Shown here in pieces: positions 1 to 9,170 of a stretch of DNA of 58,834 nt. The notes under the pieces were generated by a model. That model saw only the letters and a list, made by a program, of their open reading frames with translations. It ran no database searches and was not told the DNA's origin. The stretch comes from Bacillus sp. Bos-x628. Lineage in GTDB: Bacteria; Bacillota; Bacilli; Bacillales; Bacillaceae. The stretch covers positions 1 to 58,834 of the forward strand of contig NZ_CP159359.1 of the NCBI RefSeq assembly GCF_040500475.1. Reading direction: 5' to 3'. The translations under genes and the position numbers were made by a program. The first letter of the stretch is position 1; each line of letters opens with the position of its first letter.

Positions 1-345
1 TTGGACTTAGAACGGGTGGCCAGTGAGACAGCCCCACTTGATGAAGGCGATCTTGAAATGGGCGGCTTTCATGGGGTGGATATTGAAGGGGCTAAGTTTA
101 AAGGGTGGGTTGGTTTTGAAGCATGGAATGATAAGCCGAACCGTTCTTACGATTTTAACTACGCCATCTGGATTCACGAGGAGACATACAATTTAGGGAA
201 ACGTTCAAAACAAAAAGCTGGTGGGTCAGGTATATCAGGTAAAAGTTACTCTGTTGGCAATAAGTATCTTACAAGGCCATTAGAGGGTGAAGCACCTACC
301 TACCGAGACATGATTGAACAAGAAATTAAGAAGGCATTGAGATAG
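1..345 (+). CDS. HK97 gp10-like head-tail protein, C-terminal part
   Basis: This is the 3' part of the gene that begins at 58742. The TTG at position 1 is an internal Leu codon, not a start: it has no ribosome binding site and the frame is open through the window end. The region contains the segment DFNYAIWIHEETYNLG, typical of HK97-gp10-like neck proteins that join the connector to the tail. An AGGAGG stretch after its stop serves the next gene. Family assignment is by motif and position; the exact neck role is inferred. Confidence 0.75.
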   Translation: MDLERVASETAPLDEGDLEMGGFHGVDIEGAKFKGWVGFEAWNDKPNRSYDFNYAIWIHEETYNLGKRSKQKAGGSGISGKSYSVGNKYLTRPLEGEAPTYRDMIEQEIKKALR

Positions 346-362
346 AGGAGGAGGTTGAGTGA

Positions 363-743
363 GTGGTATCTACTATTGATATGGTTCGCTATTTGCGTAC
401 TACTTTTCCTGATCTGTTATTTTATCCTATTGAATATCCACTCAACTCACCTACTAAAGCTAACTTAGTGGAAATTCAGGGAAACACCGAGGCTAAGGCT
501 GGGTTATATCCTGTCAATATTCAGATTAAAGTCAGGGACGAACACCCTGCTTATGCTGAGGCAACAAGTCTATTCATCAGACAAGACTTAGAAGAAAAGA
601 CAAACTTTACAGTTGGGGAAGTACAGGTTGTTCTGGTTAAGTCTCAAAACCCCTTACCCTTATTCATGGGGAAGGACGAAAAAGGCCGTTATCTGTACAG
701 TAACAACTTTAGATTCACAATTAATGAGGGGGTCATTAAGTAA
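363..743 (+). CDS. tail terminator / minor capsid-type protein
   Basis: This 126-residue protein starts at GTG, about 10 bases after a run of GAGGAGG. It lies directly between the gp10-like neck protein and the tail tube protein, which is the standard place for the tail terminator. Its stop overlaps the next ATG by one base, so translation is coupled. The sequence is a small alpha/beta protein with no catalytic motif. Function rests on gene order and general resemblance to phage minor capsid/tail terminator proteins. Confidence 0.6.
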   Translation: MVSTIDMVRYLRTTFPDLLFYPIEYPLNSPTKANLVEIQGNTEAKAGLYPVNIQIKVRDEHPAYAEATSLFIRQDLEEKTNFTVGEVQVVLVKSQNPLPLFMGKDEKGRYLYSNNFRFTINEGVIK

Positions 744-1153
744 TGGCAACAGGACAAAAAATTGCAGGTGTTGATGTACTCGTAAAGATTGGCAATCCGT
801 TAATCGTTGTCGGTGCACAATCTGGGGCAACTATCAACAGATCAGCAAACGTTATTGAAACAACAGATAAAACGTCAAATGGCTGGGTAACTAAGGTAGC
901 GGGTACTAAAGAATGGTCTATTGAAATGGACGCTTTCATGGTAGTTGGCGACGCTGGATACAAGGCTATGAATGACGCATTTAAAAATGGTTCTGAAATC
1001 GACGTGGAATGTGAAGTGGCGGGTATTAGATATCAGGGTAAAGCACTTATCTCTGACTTCCCGATTGAAGCACCACAGGATGACGCTGTTACATTCACTG
1101 TTACACTTGAAGGTACTGGCGAGTTGCTAGAAACAGCCGTTACAGCGGAGTAA
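743..1153 (+). CDS. major tail (tube) protein
   Basis: This 136-residue protein begins MATGQKIAGVDVLVKIG and contains a long beta-rich core with a TGELLE-like end, as in compact phage tail tube proteins. It would polymerise around the tape measure to form the tail tube. It overlaps the tail terminator gene by one base and is followed by the frameshifted chaperone pair, matching the conserved siphovirus order. The sequence between it and the next gene is short and AT-rich. Confidence is high from order and length. Confidence 0.75.
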   Translation: MATGQKIAGVDVLVKIGNPLIVVGAQSGATINRSANVIETTDKTSNGWVTKVAGTKEWSIEMDAFMVVGDAGYKAMNDAFKNGSEIDVECEVAGIRYQGKALISDFPIEAPQDDAVTFTVTLEGTGELLETAVTAE

Positions 1154-1209
1154 TTCAATTAACATAGATTACGTAACCTAACTTAAAAATATCAAGGGGG
1201 ATTTACATT

Positions 1210-1500
1210 ATGGCAAATGTAGAACGTGGAGAAGCAACTATTAATTTGGACAAAGTAAGAACCATTAAGTTTGACCTAAACAGTCTTATTGAAGTTGAAG
1301 AATCCTTAGGAATTACGCTTGCTGAGATTGGTGAAAACCTTTCAATCAAAGCTATGAGAACACTTCTTACAGCAGGTTTACGTCATGAGGATGCTGAACT
1401 AACTGAACACCAAGTCGGTTCTATGATCACTATGGATAACATGGCTGATGTTCAAGAAGCACTGTCAGTAGCAATGGGTGGAAATGATCTAAAAAACTAA
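1210..1500 (+). CDS. tail assembly chaperone, short (G-like) product
   Basis: This 96-residue acidic protein lies between the tail tube and tape measure genes, the fixed position for tail assembly chaperones. It is preceded by AAGGGGG seven or so bases before ATG. Its last codons are CTA AAA AAC followed by TAA, which places a classic A-AAA-AAC slippery heptamer at 1491-1497 immediately before the stop. Most ribosomes should stop here and make the short form; a minority should shift to -1 and make the fused form. Confidence 0.8.
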   Translation: MANVERGEATINLDKVRTIKFDLNSLIEVEESLGITLAEIGENLSIKAMRTLLTAGLRHEDAELTEHQVGSMITMDNMADVQEALSVAMGGNDLKN

Positions 1501-1853
1501 AGTGGGATGAAGTTAAGCGGCTAGGGTATGGCCTTCTAGGTTTAACCCCTGACACGCTGTTTAGCTTGTCCCTCAAAGAGTTTACAGACATGGTAAATGC
1601 TAAGCTATACTATCAGGCCTATGAAGACGATTTGGAAATGCAACGTCTAGCATGGCAGTCCTCCTTACTCATGTCTGCTACTGGAAACTATGGTAAGAAA
1701 GGTATTGACATGAAGAAGCTATACCGACCACGCTTTGATGAAGAAGGAAATTACAAAGAAGATGGTCACTTCAAGCCCATTGATAAAGATGAGAAAGAAA
1801 GTAAGCTGAATGAGTTAATTGCAAAATTTAATAGAAATGAAGAGGACAACTAA
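1210..1853 (+). CDS. tail assembly chaperone fusion (GT-like) by -1 frameshift
   Basis: After slipping one base back at 1491-1497 the ribosome resumes at 1497 with CTA AAG TGG GAT GAA and stays open to the stop at 1851-1853. The predicted fusion has about 214 residues: 96 from the short frame and 118 from the downstream frame. The downstream part (LKWDEVKRLGYGL then SLKEFTDMVNAKL) has no good start of its own near the junction. This matches the programmed frameshift conserved in long-tailed phages, where the fusion guides tape measure assembly. Confidence 0.8.
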
Positions 1854-1907
1854 AGTTAATAATCTGACTTTGGTTGTCTTTTTTCTTGCATAAAAGGAAG
1901 TGAGAAA

Positions 1908-4900
1908 ATGGCAACCTTAGCAGATATTCTAGTAACCCTTACGTTGGACACCGAGGAATTTAATAGTGGTCTACAGCACGTTTCCCAGCAATTACAGTCA
2001 CTTAATTCAACAGCAAGCACTGTTGTCCAACAGACAGCCAACGTTGTTTCCAATGGTGCGTCATCCATGTCACAATCTTTAAACAGTGTGGCTAACAGTT
2101 CACGACACCTTGCACAAACATTGGGTACAAGCACAGATGATATGAACCGAGTCTTGCAAGCCGCACAAGGGGAGTTTGACAATTTTTCTATGTCAGGAAG
2201 GCACGTGTCACGAGATATTGCTGACAGGTTTTCTGCTTTACCAAGACATTTACAAAGATACATTCAAAGGTTAGAAGAAGCTGGACAGTCTACCGAAGCA
2301 TTCGCACGTTTGAACGAACAATATAGTACCAGAGTTATTGACGCTATGAGGCGATCTAATGATTACCTTCAAAATAGAACCACACAATCAGCTAGACTCA
2401 TGGCGTCCATTTCAGCTAACACTAACCTAGCACCATTGACTCATGGATTCCTAAGACTTGGAGATAGCTTAGAGAACACAGCTAGGAGGGGCACAGCCCT
2501 GAATTTAGCATTACAACGAATCGGCCCAAATGCTTCTCTTAAAGATTTACGGGATGAGATGCAGTTGATTCAACAAGGTGTCGCAAGGGCTAGAGGTGCT
2601 TTCCTTGTATTTGGTATTTCCTCAGGTTTGGCTATTCTGGGAATGATCAAACTTGCCTCTGTGGTAGATGATCGGGTTGTTCCCGCATTCGACAAAATGA
2701 AGTCTAAGCTAGTTGATGCAATGGAACCCTTCATACACTCATTTGCTACTGGTCTAGTTGCTGTAATGAATTTTGTTGGAAGTATTGCGGACATGGTTAA
2801 CAAGTTTTCAGAAGCCAACCCTGTTCTGTTTAATATGATTATGTACATTACATTACTAACGGGAGTTCTTGGTGCATTACTTGCCCCGTTAGCTGTAACA
2901 GGTGTTATGGCCGAAGGTGTAGCCGCATCCTTCACCGCATTGTGGGCGACAATCAGTCCATTCGTTCTAGGTTATCTTGCTGTTATCGGGGTAGCATTAG
3001 CGTTGGCAACGGCAATGGTAACTGTAATTGCTGTTCTTAGAGAACTGTGGAAAGCAAGTGATGCATTCCGTAACTCATGGATGAGTATGTGGGGCGGAAT
3101 TAAGAGTGCTTTTGTTGACGGATTCTCAAAACCTGTGGCAACCGCATGGGGGCAATTAAAGAAATCGTTCAGTGAATTGATTGCCGATATCACTGGTGGT
3201 GCTGGGACAATGGGAAGCCTTTGGACATACTTAGGCGATCACTTATCAACAGTGATCAACCTGCTTGCAAAAGGGGTTGTTCCACTTCTATCTGTGGCCT
3301 TCCAAGCCTTAGGATTCGTTGTGACAGGTGTCATTAATGGGATAATTTTCTTAATTGACGCTTTAGCCCCAGCATTTGAGAAAGTGAGTTCTTACGCTAG
3401 TCAGATGGTGACAGCCTTCTCAACAGGTGACTTCACTAATCTCGGTACAACTATTTCCAATGTCCTTACAATGGTAATTACCACGCTAGTGGGGGGTATT
3501 CCTAGATTACTTGCTTTGGGAACTCAGCTGATTCAAAGTCTTGCAACGGGAATGGGTATGACAGTTCCAGAACTGATTCAATTGCCGTTCACGATTCTGA
3601 ACAACCTTGTAGTAGGTTTCTTGAATCAGTTACCAATGATTATGAATATCGGTGTTCAAATTCTAAACGGAATTATTACAGGGTTGCTTCAAGCATTACC
3701 AACAATTTTGACAGCAGTGACAACCTTGATTACAACGCTGATAACTATGATTACGACGACCCTTACTCAGTTCTTACCAATCATTCTTAATACAGGCATA
3801 ACTATACTGACAACATTGATAAACGGTATAATCCAAAGCTTACCTCTGATCATTCAAACGGCGGTTACGTTGATTCAGACGTTAACACAAACCATCATGA
3901 CAAACCTACCGACAATCATTAATGCTGGTATTAAGTTACTCATGAGTGTTATTCAAGGAATTGTCCAAGCGTTGCCACAATTGATTAACACAGCCGTAAG
4001 GCTGATCACAACAATTCTTAACACATTCACGAAGATGCTTCCTAAGATTCTTGACGCTGGGATGAAAATTCTCACGAAACTTATTGACGGAATCACTTCT
4101 GTTTTGCCGAAGTTGATTGATTGTGCTATCAAGCTAATCTTGAAAATTGTTGACACATTACTGAAAAATTTACCTAAACTTATCGACTCAGGTGTTAAGA
4201 TTCTACTTGCGTTAATTAGTGGGATTATTAAAGTGTTGCCAAAGTTAGTTCAGGCCGCACTAACCTTGATTCTTAAATTGGTTGCCGCATTGATTCAGAA
4301 CTTACCTAAGATCATTGCCGCAGGGGTTAAGCTAATCGCCGCATTGGTCAAAGGTTTAATCCAAGCCATTCCGCAGATCGTGGCGGCCATTCCAAAGATC
4401 GTTAAGGCAATCTTCAACGCCTTTAAATCGGTAGATTGGGGAGGTATCGGTAAGGACATTATCAATGGTATCGCCAAGGGTCTTGGTAACTTTGCAGGGA
4501 CACTGATAGCAAAAGGTAAAGAAGTAGCAGGAAAGGCTTTAGGCGGTATCAAGAAATTCCTCGGTATACACTCTCCTTCACGTGTGTTTAGGGACGAAGT
4601 CGGTAAATGGATTCCTGCTGGTATCGCTGTTGGTATTGATAAGAAAGGTGACTTAGTTTCTGACGCTGTTGAGGATGTGGGTGCCAATGCACTTTCAAGT
4701 GGTGCAGGGTTTAGACGTTCAGCCCCTTCAACCTTAGGTAACATTGGTGTTGATTTTGGAGGAGGTGCGGGAAACGGTGTTGGCCACAACGTCTTTAACC
4801 AGTTCACCATCAATGCTACTATTCGTGAGGACGCTGATATCCAGCGAATCATTGACGAATTAGAGAAACGTCGTAAAATCTCCGAACGTGCAAAAGGTGT

Positions 4901-4913
4901 ATTCAGCTATTAA
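1908..4913 (+). CDS. tail tape measure protein
   Basis: This is the longest gene of the window (1001 residues), directly after the chaperones. The N-terminal third is Gln/Ser-rich and helical, followed by several hydrophobic stretches around residues 225-390. From roughly residue 560 to 850 there are imperfect repeats of about 33-36 residues with pattern LPxxIxxxxxLIxxLIxGI, as in many Firmicutes tape measure proteins. The C-terminus carries GIHSPSRVFRDEVG, a motif frequent in tape measures. At about 0.15 nm per residue the tail would be about 150 nm. Confidence 0.9.
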   Translation: MATLADILVTLTLDTEEFNSGLQHVSQQLQSLNSTASTVVQQTANVVSNGASSMSQSLNSVANSSRHLAQTLGTSTDDMNRVLQAAQGEFDNFSMSGRHVSRDIADRFSALPRHLQRYIQRLEEAGQSTEAFARLNEQYSTRVIDAMRRSNDYLQNRTTQSARLMASISANTNLAPLTHGFLRLGDSLENTARRGTALNLALQRIGPNASLKDLRDEMQLIQQGVARARGAFLVFGISSGLAILGMIKLASVVDDRVVPAFDKMKSKLVDAMEPFIHSFATGLVAVMNFVGSIADMVNKFSEANPVLFNMIMYITLLTGVLGALLAPLAVTGVMAEGVAASFTALWATISPFVLGYLAVIGVALALATAMVTVIAVLRELWKASDAFRNSWMSMWGGIKSAFVDGFSKPVATAWGQLKKSFSELIADITGGAGTMGSLWTYLGDHLSTVINLLAKGVVPLLSVAFQALGFVVTGVINGIIFLIDALAPAFEKVSSYASQMVTAFSTGDFTNLGTTISNVLTMVITTLVGGIPRLLALGTQLIQSLATGMGMTVPELIQLPFTILNNLVVGFLNQLPMIMNIGVQILNGIITGLLQALPTILTAVTTLITTLITMITTTLTQFLPIILNTGITILTTLINGIIQSLPLIIQTAVTLIQTLTQTIMTNLPTIINAGIKLLMSVIQGIVQALPQLINTAVRLITTILNTFTKMLPKILDAGMKILTKLIDGITSVLPKLIDCAIKLILKIVDTLLKNLPKLIDSGVKILLALISGIIKVLPKLVQAALTLILKLVAALIQNLPKIIAAGVKLIAALVKGLIQAIPQIVAAIPKIVKAIFNAFKSVDWGGIGKDIINGIAKGLGNFAGTLIAKGKEVAGKALGGIKKFLGIHSPSRVFRDEVGKWIPAGIAVGIDKKGDLVSDAVEDVGANALSSGAGFRRSAPSTLGNIGVDFGGGAGNGVGHNVFNQFTINATIREDADIQRIIDELEKRRKISERAKGVFSY

Positions 4914-4967
4914 GCTGGTACGCCTTTTCTTTCTAATAAACCAATCGAGAAGGGGATGTAAATATAG

Positions 4968-6428
4968 ATGATTAAATTCGGAAATAAGTCGTTACCAAGT
5001 TACGTGAAAATAATGGATGTTAAATACTCAATTCTTCCGTCCATTCAGACCAAGACCGAGAAGGTATATGGACGTGCGGGTGTATATGACTTTGGTGTTG
5101 AGTTAGGGGAAAGGAACATAGAGTGCGAGGCAATAATCATTGCCACTGATCAGCACGACGTTATCAAAAAAGCCAGACAATTTTCGACATGGCTATTTTA
5201 TAAAGACTTACAGCCGTTAATCATTTTGGACGAACCTGATAAGCAATACATGGCTAGAATTTCAGGCGATACGGACATTTCTGAGTTGTATCGAACAGGA
5301 AAGACAACTCTTAAATTCCTGTGCCCTGACCCTTACGCTGAAAGTATTGACGAAAAGGTGGTTAACTATACACCAGTGGATTACACGCCTGTTAATATCA
5401 ATGTTGGTGGCAGTGTTGAAACTTATCCCATTATTGATATGGAAGTCAAAGAGGACACACCTTCACTTGCCTTAATTACGTATGATAAGTTCGTGAAGCT
5501 GGGCAGTGATGATGACGTGGAAAAGACATCCATTGACAACAAACCGTTGGTATTGAATGAGACATATGACACTTATTCTGGCTATGGTTCAGGCATTGGT
5601 ATTGATGGTAACGCCAAGGGAACTGCTACTATTTCTGGAACGCTTAATTCCAACGGTTATGCTGTTGTTCAATCTGGAAAGGATTATGGAACTAATGATA
5701 TTGACTGGCATGGAGGGGCTGGAACTAAAACACTATCACGTCAATTGCAAGACTTTCAAGTTACTTCCAAGGTGAAACTCAATTCAACTAAAATCTCCCA
5801 AGTTGGCCGAGTGGAAATTTATCTATTCGATACTAACAATGTCATCTTAGGTAAGGTTGCGATTGTAGATCACTCGACTTCTGGAGAGTGGCCAAAGATT
5901 GAGGCAAGGGCTGGTGAACGTTACACAGGCACTTACTTTGTATCTACTTATGGAAAGAAGAAGGGAACCTATGCTGACTTTGATGGCATTATTCAGATCG
6001 GGAGACAAGGTCGTACTTGGGATGCTTACTTTGCGAAAATAGACTCTAAAGGTAAGCATGTAAGCACTTATAAAAAGTCTTGGTATGACACAAAGAATAT
6101 GTGGTCTAATCGTAAACTAGCAAAAATTCAGGTTCATGTGGGTGCTTTTGGTAAGAAAGAACCTGTATTTACTATGGAGATCAAAGACCTAAAAGTATAC
6201 GAGAAGAATATTGCTGTTAGTTCTACTCAAGTTCCAATCACATTTAAGGCTGGGGATATAGTTACGATTGACAGCCAACGTGCTGTCGTATACAGAAACG
6301 GTGAACCTATCTTCACAGAACTTGACCCAGCAAGCGAGTTCTTCCCATTGGAGGTAGGTGCTAACGGACTACTGTTATCGCCACCTATTGCTGATGTTTC
6401 TATCAGATACAAGGAAAGGTGGATTTAA
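4968..6428 (+). CDS. distal tail protein (Dit), enlarged
   Basis: This 486-residue protein follows the tape measure, where Dit is found. The first ~125 residues (MIKFGNKSLPSYVKIMDVKY and later CPDPYAES) have the Dit N-terminal ring domain pattern. A segment of about 150 residues from ~240 to 400, rich in Gly, Lys and aromatic residues (EWPKIEARAG, GRQGRTWDAYFAKID), looks like an inserted carbohydrate-binding-type beta domain, as in so-called evolved Dits. The stop TAA abuts the next ATG. It would form the baseplate hub ring. Confidence 0.8.
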   Translation: MIKFGNKSLPSYVKIMDVKYSILPSIQTKTEKVYGRAGVYDFGVELGERNIECEAIIIATDQHDVIKKARQFSTWLFYKDLQPLIILDEPDKQYMARISGDTDISELYRTGKTTLKFLCPDPYAESIDEKVVNYTPVDYTPVNINVGGSVETYPIIDMEVKEDTPSLALITYDKFVKLGSDDDVEKTSIDNKPLVLNETYDTYSGYGSGIGIDGNAKGTATISGTLNSNGYAVVQSGKDYGTNDIDWHGGAGTKTLSRQLQDFQVTSKVKLNSTKISQVGRVEIYLFDTNNVILGKVAIVDHSTSGEWPKIEARAGERYTGTYFVSTYGKKKGTYADFDGIIQIGRQGRTWDAYFAKIDSKGKHVSTYKKSWYDTKNMWSNRKLAKIQVHVGAFGKKEPVFTMEIKDLKVYEKNIAVSSTQVPITFKAGDIVTIDSQRAVVYRNGEPIFTELDPASEFFPLEVGANGLLLSPPIADVSIRYKERWI

Positions 6429-9104
6429 ATGATCTTTATTCTCGATTACCAACAAAACACAGTAGGGGTTGCCAATAATGGTAGCCCTTATTCTTTACCC
6501 TATTTTGATGATGAACATAACGAGACACTGGACGGCGTGAACACTTACAGCTTTTCAGTCCCCTGTGACCATGAGGATTCCTCATTATTTGTGGTGGAAG
6601 GACATGTGATCATCACTAACCTAGACGGGGAACAGCTTCTTTTTACGATCAAGGAGGTGTCTGAGGGTTCGTCGGATGGAAAGAGAACCAAGGACATCTA
6701 TTGTGAGGAAACAGCTATATCAGAATTACTTACAGACGTTCAGCGTCCAGAAAAATTAGTAGGGGTCTCTTTAGAAACAGCCGTAAACGCAGTTCTCACT
6801 AATTCGGCCGAATGGAAAGTGTCCGACATTCCCTATACCGATTCAATGGACGTGGAATTTACAGACTACATTACCGTACTTGAAGCCCTGAGACAGTTAA
6901 TGACTACCTTCAATATGGAAATGTATTTCACAGTAAAACTTCAAGGTACAAAGATTGTTGAGAAGCAGATTAATATTGTGGAACAACGTGGGGATGTAAC
7001 GGATGTTCGTTTTGACTATAGCCACGACCTTAAAAGCGTGACTAGAAGTGAGAACAGCGAAAATGTCGTGACAGCCCTCATTGGTGTCGGTAAAGGCAAC
7101 AACACTTCCGTTCGTCTTGATCTTACTAAGCAAGGTGCTTGGGAAGAGGGTGACTTTTATCATGAGGCTGGTGCTGACTGGATTGGTTCATACAGTGCCT
7201 TGCAACAGTGGGGAAACAATGGCCGCCATAGATTCGGCGTTTTTGTATCTGAGAGTGCAGATACAGACAAGGAATTGAAGCGACAGACTTTACGTGAATT
7301 GAAGAATCGGATTCAGCCCTCTGTCACATATTCCAGTTCTGTCACCAACTTGGAACGACTCACAGGTTACGAGGCTAAACAGCTAAGAATCGGTGACACC
7401 ATTTCAATCAACGACTTTTCCTTCGCCAATCCTATTGTTATCAGTGGACGAGTAAAGGGTTTGAAACGGTCTTACACTCGTAACGATTCCGATACTGTTG
7501 ATCTTGGAAGCTACAAGGCTAGAACATTATCACCAAACTCACAGATCAAAGATTTACAAAATCTTATCTCAAAGAATCAGGATAAGTGGAACACAACCTA
7601 TGTAGGTGCAAGAAACCTTTTAGAAGGGTCTAGCACTGATGAATACAGGAAAGCAATTGATCAGACTGTTGGTAATTACAAAGCATTCATCCAATTTGAC
7701 ATAACACATGTTGATCAAAAGTTATCTGTAGGTGACACCGTAACAATCAGTTTTGATGTTCAGATGGAGAAGGGGACACACCTAGAAGTTTATGACAAGA
7801 ATAACTACATTGGAAAATACTTCGGAACTAAGGTATTTGACAACATTGGCACTGATAAACGGAGACTTTCTTGGACATTCACAGTTCAGGATAAAGCCAA
7901 AGAGGGAAAGGTTGTTCACACGTTAGACTTCTATTGTGCAGACGTTTATGACGACAGGTTCACCATTGACCAGATCAAGATTGAAAAGGGGACAGTGGCC
8001 ACAGACTACACGAAAGCACCTGAGGACATTGATACCAACTTGAACGATCTTGGACAGCAGGTAACTGACATTGATGGACGTACTACTCCTGATGTTATCG
8101 TTGACACCATTGTATACAATGAAGCCTTCACTTCTATTATGAACGGTAAGGCCAATGTCGAGGACATTTCAGACATGGCCACAGGTGAACAAATTACCCA
8201 AGCAATGGCCGAGACAGTTCAATACGTTGATGGTCGTCTTGATGGTGAGGGGGGCATAGTTGCTGGAATCAACGAAGTTAGATCGGCCTTGGAAAAAACA
8301 GCGAGTGAAATTAATGCACGATTCGGTTCATCAGGTGGAGTTAACTTAATTCGTAACAGTATAGGGTTTGCTGAGTTAGATTTTTGGGAGTTAAAGGGCG
8401 GCACTGTTAGGTCAGTTCAAAACCCTGACTTAGAACAACTTGGCTTTGGTTCAGGTTTCCACAGTGATTTAGGTGTAGGTGGATATATTGAACAGAAGGT
8501 CAACGTTAACCCAACTGACGCCAATGGAAACCCTCAAAAGCATTCCTTATCATTTTGGCTTAAAAAGACAGTGGACAACCTAACGTCTGGCTGGGCTGGC
8601 GTTGATGTTTACGACGCTACTGGTCAAAAACTTGCCTTTGTCGGTAAGGCGGCTGGGGCTGGAACAACTAACGGTTGGGAACTTGGGCTGTTTACCTTTG
8701 AGACCCCTTACAATGAAGTGACTATTAGAGTCACTTTCGGTGCGAACTCTGAGGCCACTGTCTCTGGACTTATGCTAAACGTTGGTGACATTGCACTTCA
8801 ATGGCAACATGCGAACGGTGAAATGTACAACACCAATATCAAGTTTAACTTGAATGGGATAAAAGTAATAAATCTGGAAACAAACTCACAGACAGTTATC
8901 TCACCTACTGAGTTTTCTGGATACGCTGAGGTTGTTAATGAAGATACAGGCGAAAGAAATTTAGACCGTATTTTCACGTTGAACGGTGACACAACGGAAG
9001 TCAGTAAACTTGATGTTGATCAGGAAATGAAGATGCAGTCAATCGCCATGAGGCAAATCACTAATGCCAACAACAGTGGATGGGGCTGGATTCCACAAGA
9101 ATGA
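6429..9104 (+). CDS. tail-associated protein / baseplate hub (Tal-like)
   Basis: This 891-residue protein begins immediately after Dit. Its first ~370 residues fit the gp27-like hub domain of prophage tail proteins (MIFILDYQQNTVGVANNGSP; LERLTGYEAKQLRIGDTISI). Two predicted beta-sandwich regions follow: about residues 395-535 (ARNLLEGSSTDEYRKAI) and 635-780 (GVNLIRNSIGFAELDFWEL). Such modules usually bind surface glycans. No clear peptidase active site was recognised in the C-terminal half, so enzymatic activity is not claimed. Confidence 0.75.
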   Translation: MIFILDYQQNTVGVANNGSPYSLPYFDDEHNETLDGVNTYSFSVPCDHEDSSLFVVEGHVIITNLDGEQLLFTIKEVSEGSSDGKRTKDIYCEETAISELLTDVQRPEKLVGVSLETAVNAVLTNSAEWKVSDIPYTDSMDVEFTDYITVLEALRQLMTTFNMEMYFTVKLQGTKIVEKQINIVEQRGDVTDVRFDYSHDLKSVTRSENSENVVTALIGVGKGNNTSVRLDLTKQGAWEEGDFYHEAGADWIGSYSALQQWGNNGRHRFGVFVSESADTDKELKRQTLRELKNRIQPSVTYSSSVTNLERLTGYEAKQLRIGDTISINDFSFANPIVISGRVKGLKRSYTRNDSDTVDLGSYKARTLSPNSQIKDLQNLISKNQDKWNTTYVGARNLLEGSSTDEYRKAIDQTVGNYKAFIQFDITHVDQKLSVGDTVTISFDVQMEKGTHLEVYDKNNYIGKYFGTKVFDNIGTDKRRLSWTFTVQDKAKEGKVVHTLDFYCADVYDDRFTIDQIKIEKGTVATDYTKAPEDIDTNLNDLGQQVTDIDGRTTPDVIVDTIVYNEAFTSIMNGKANVEDISDMATGEQITQAMAETVQYVDGRLDGEGGIVAGINEVRSALEKTASEINARFGSSGGVNLIRNSIGFAELDFWELKGGTVRSVQNPDLEQLGFGSGFHSDLGVGGYIEQKVNVNPTDANGNPQKHSLSFWLKKTVDNLTSGWAGVDVYDATGQKLAFVGKAAGAGTTNGWELGLFTFETPYNEVTIRVTFGANSEATVSGLMLNVGDIALQWQHANGEMYNTNIKFNLNGIKVINLETNSQTVISPTEFSGYAEVVNEDTGERNLDRIFTLNGDTTEVSKLDVDQEMKMQSIAMRQITNANNSGWGWIPQE

Positions 9105-9170
9105 TCTTAAAGTCAGTGCTAATGTCAATGTTGGTATTGACTTTGTTATACACATTAAGGGGGGTATTAA

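Noticed and set aside
1..345. Complete gene starting at TTG 1
   Set aside because: The frame continues from 58742-58834 across the junction, so position 1 is internal.
1566..1853. Independent gene starting at TTG 1566
   Set aside because: There is no ribosome binding site, and the frame joins the upstream gene through a classic slippery site.
4295..4852. 185-codon minus-strand ORF inside the tape measure gene
   Set aside because: It is an antisense shadow of a strongly biased coding frame with no signals of its own.
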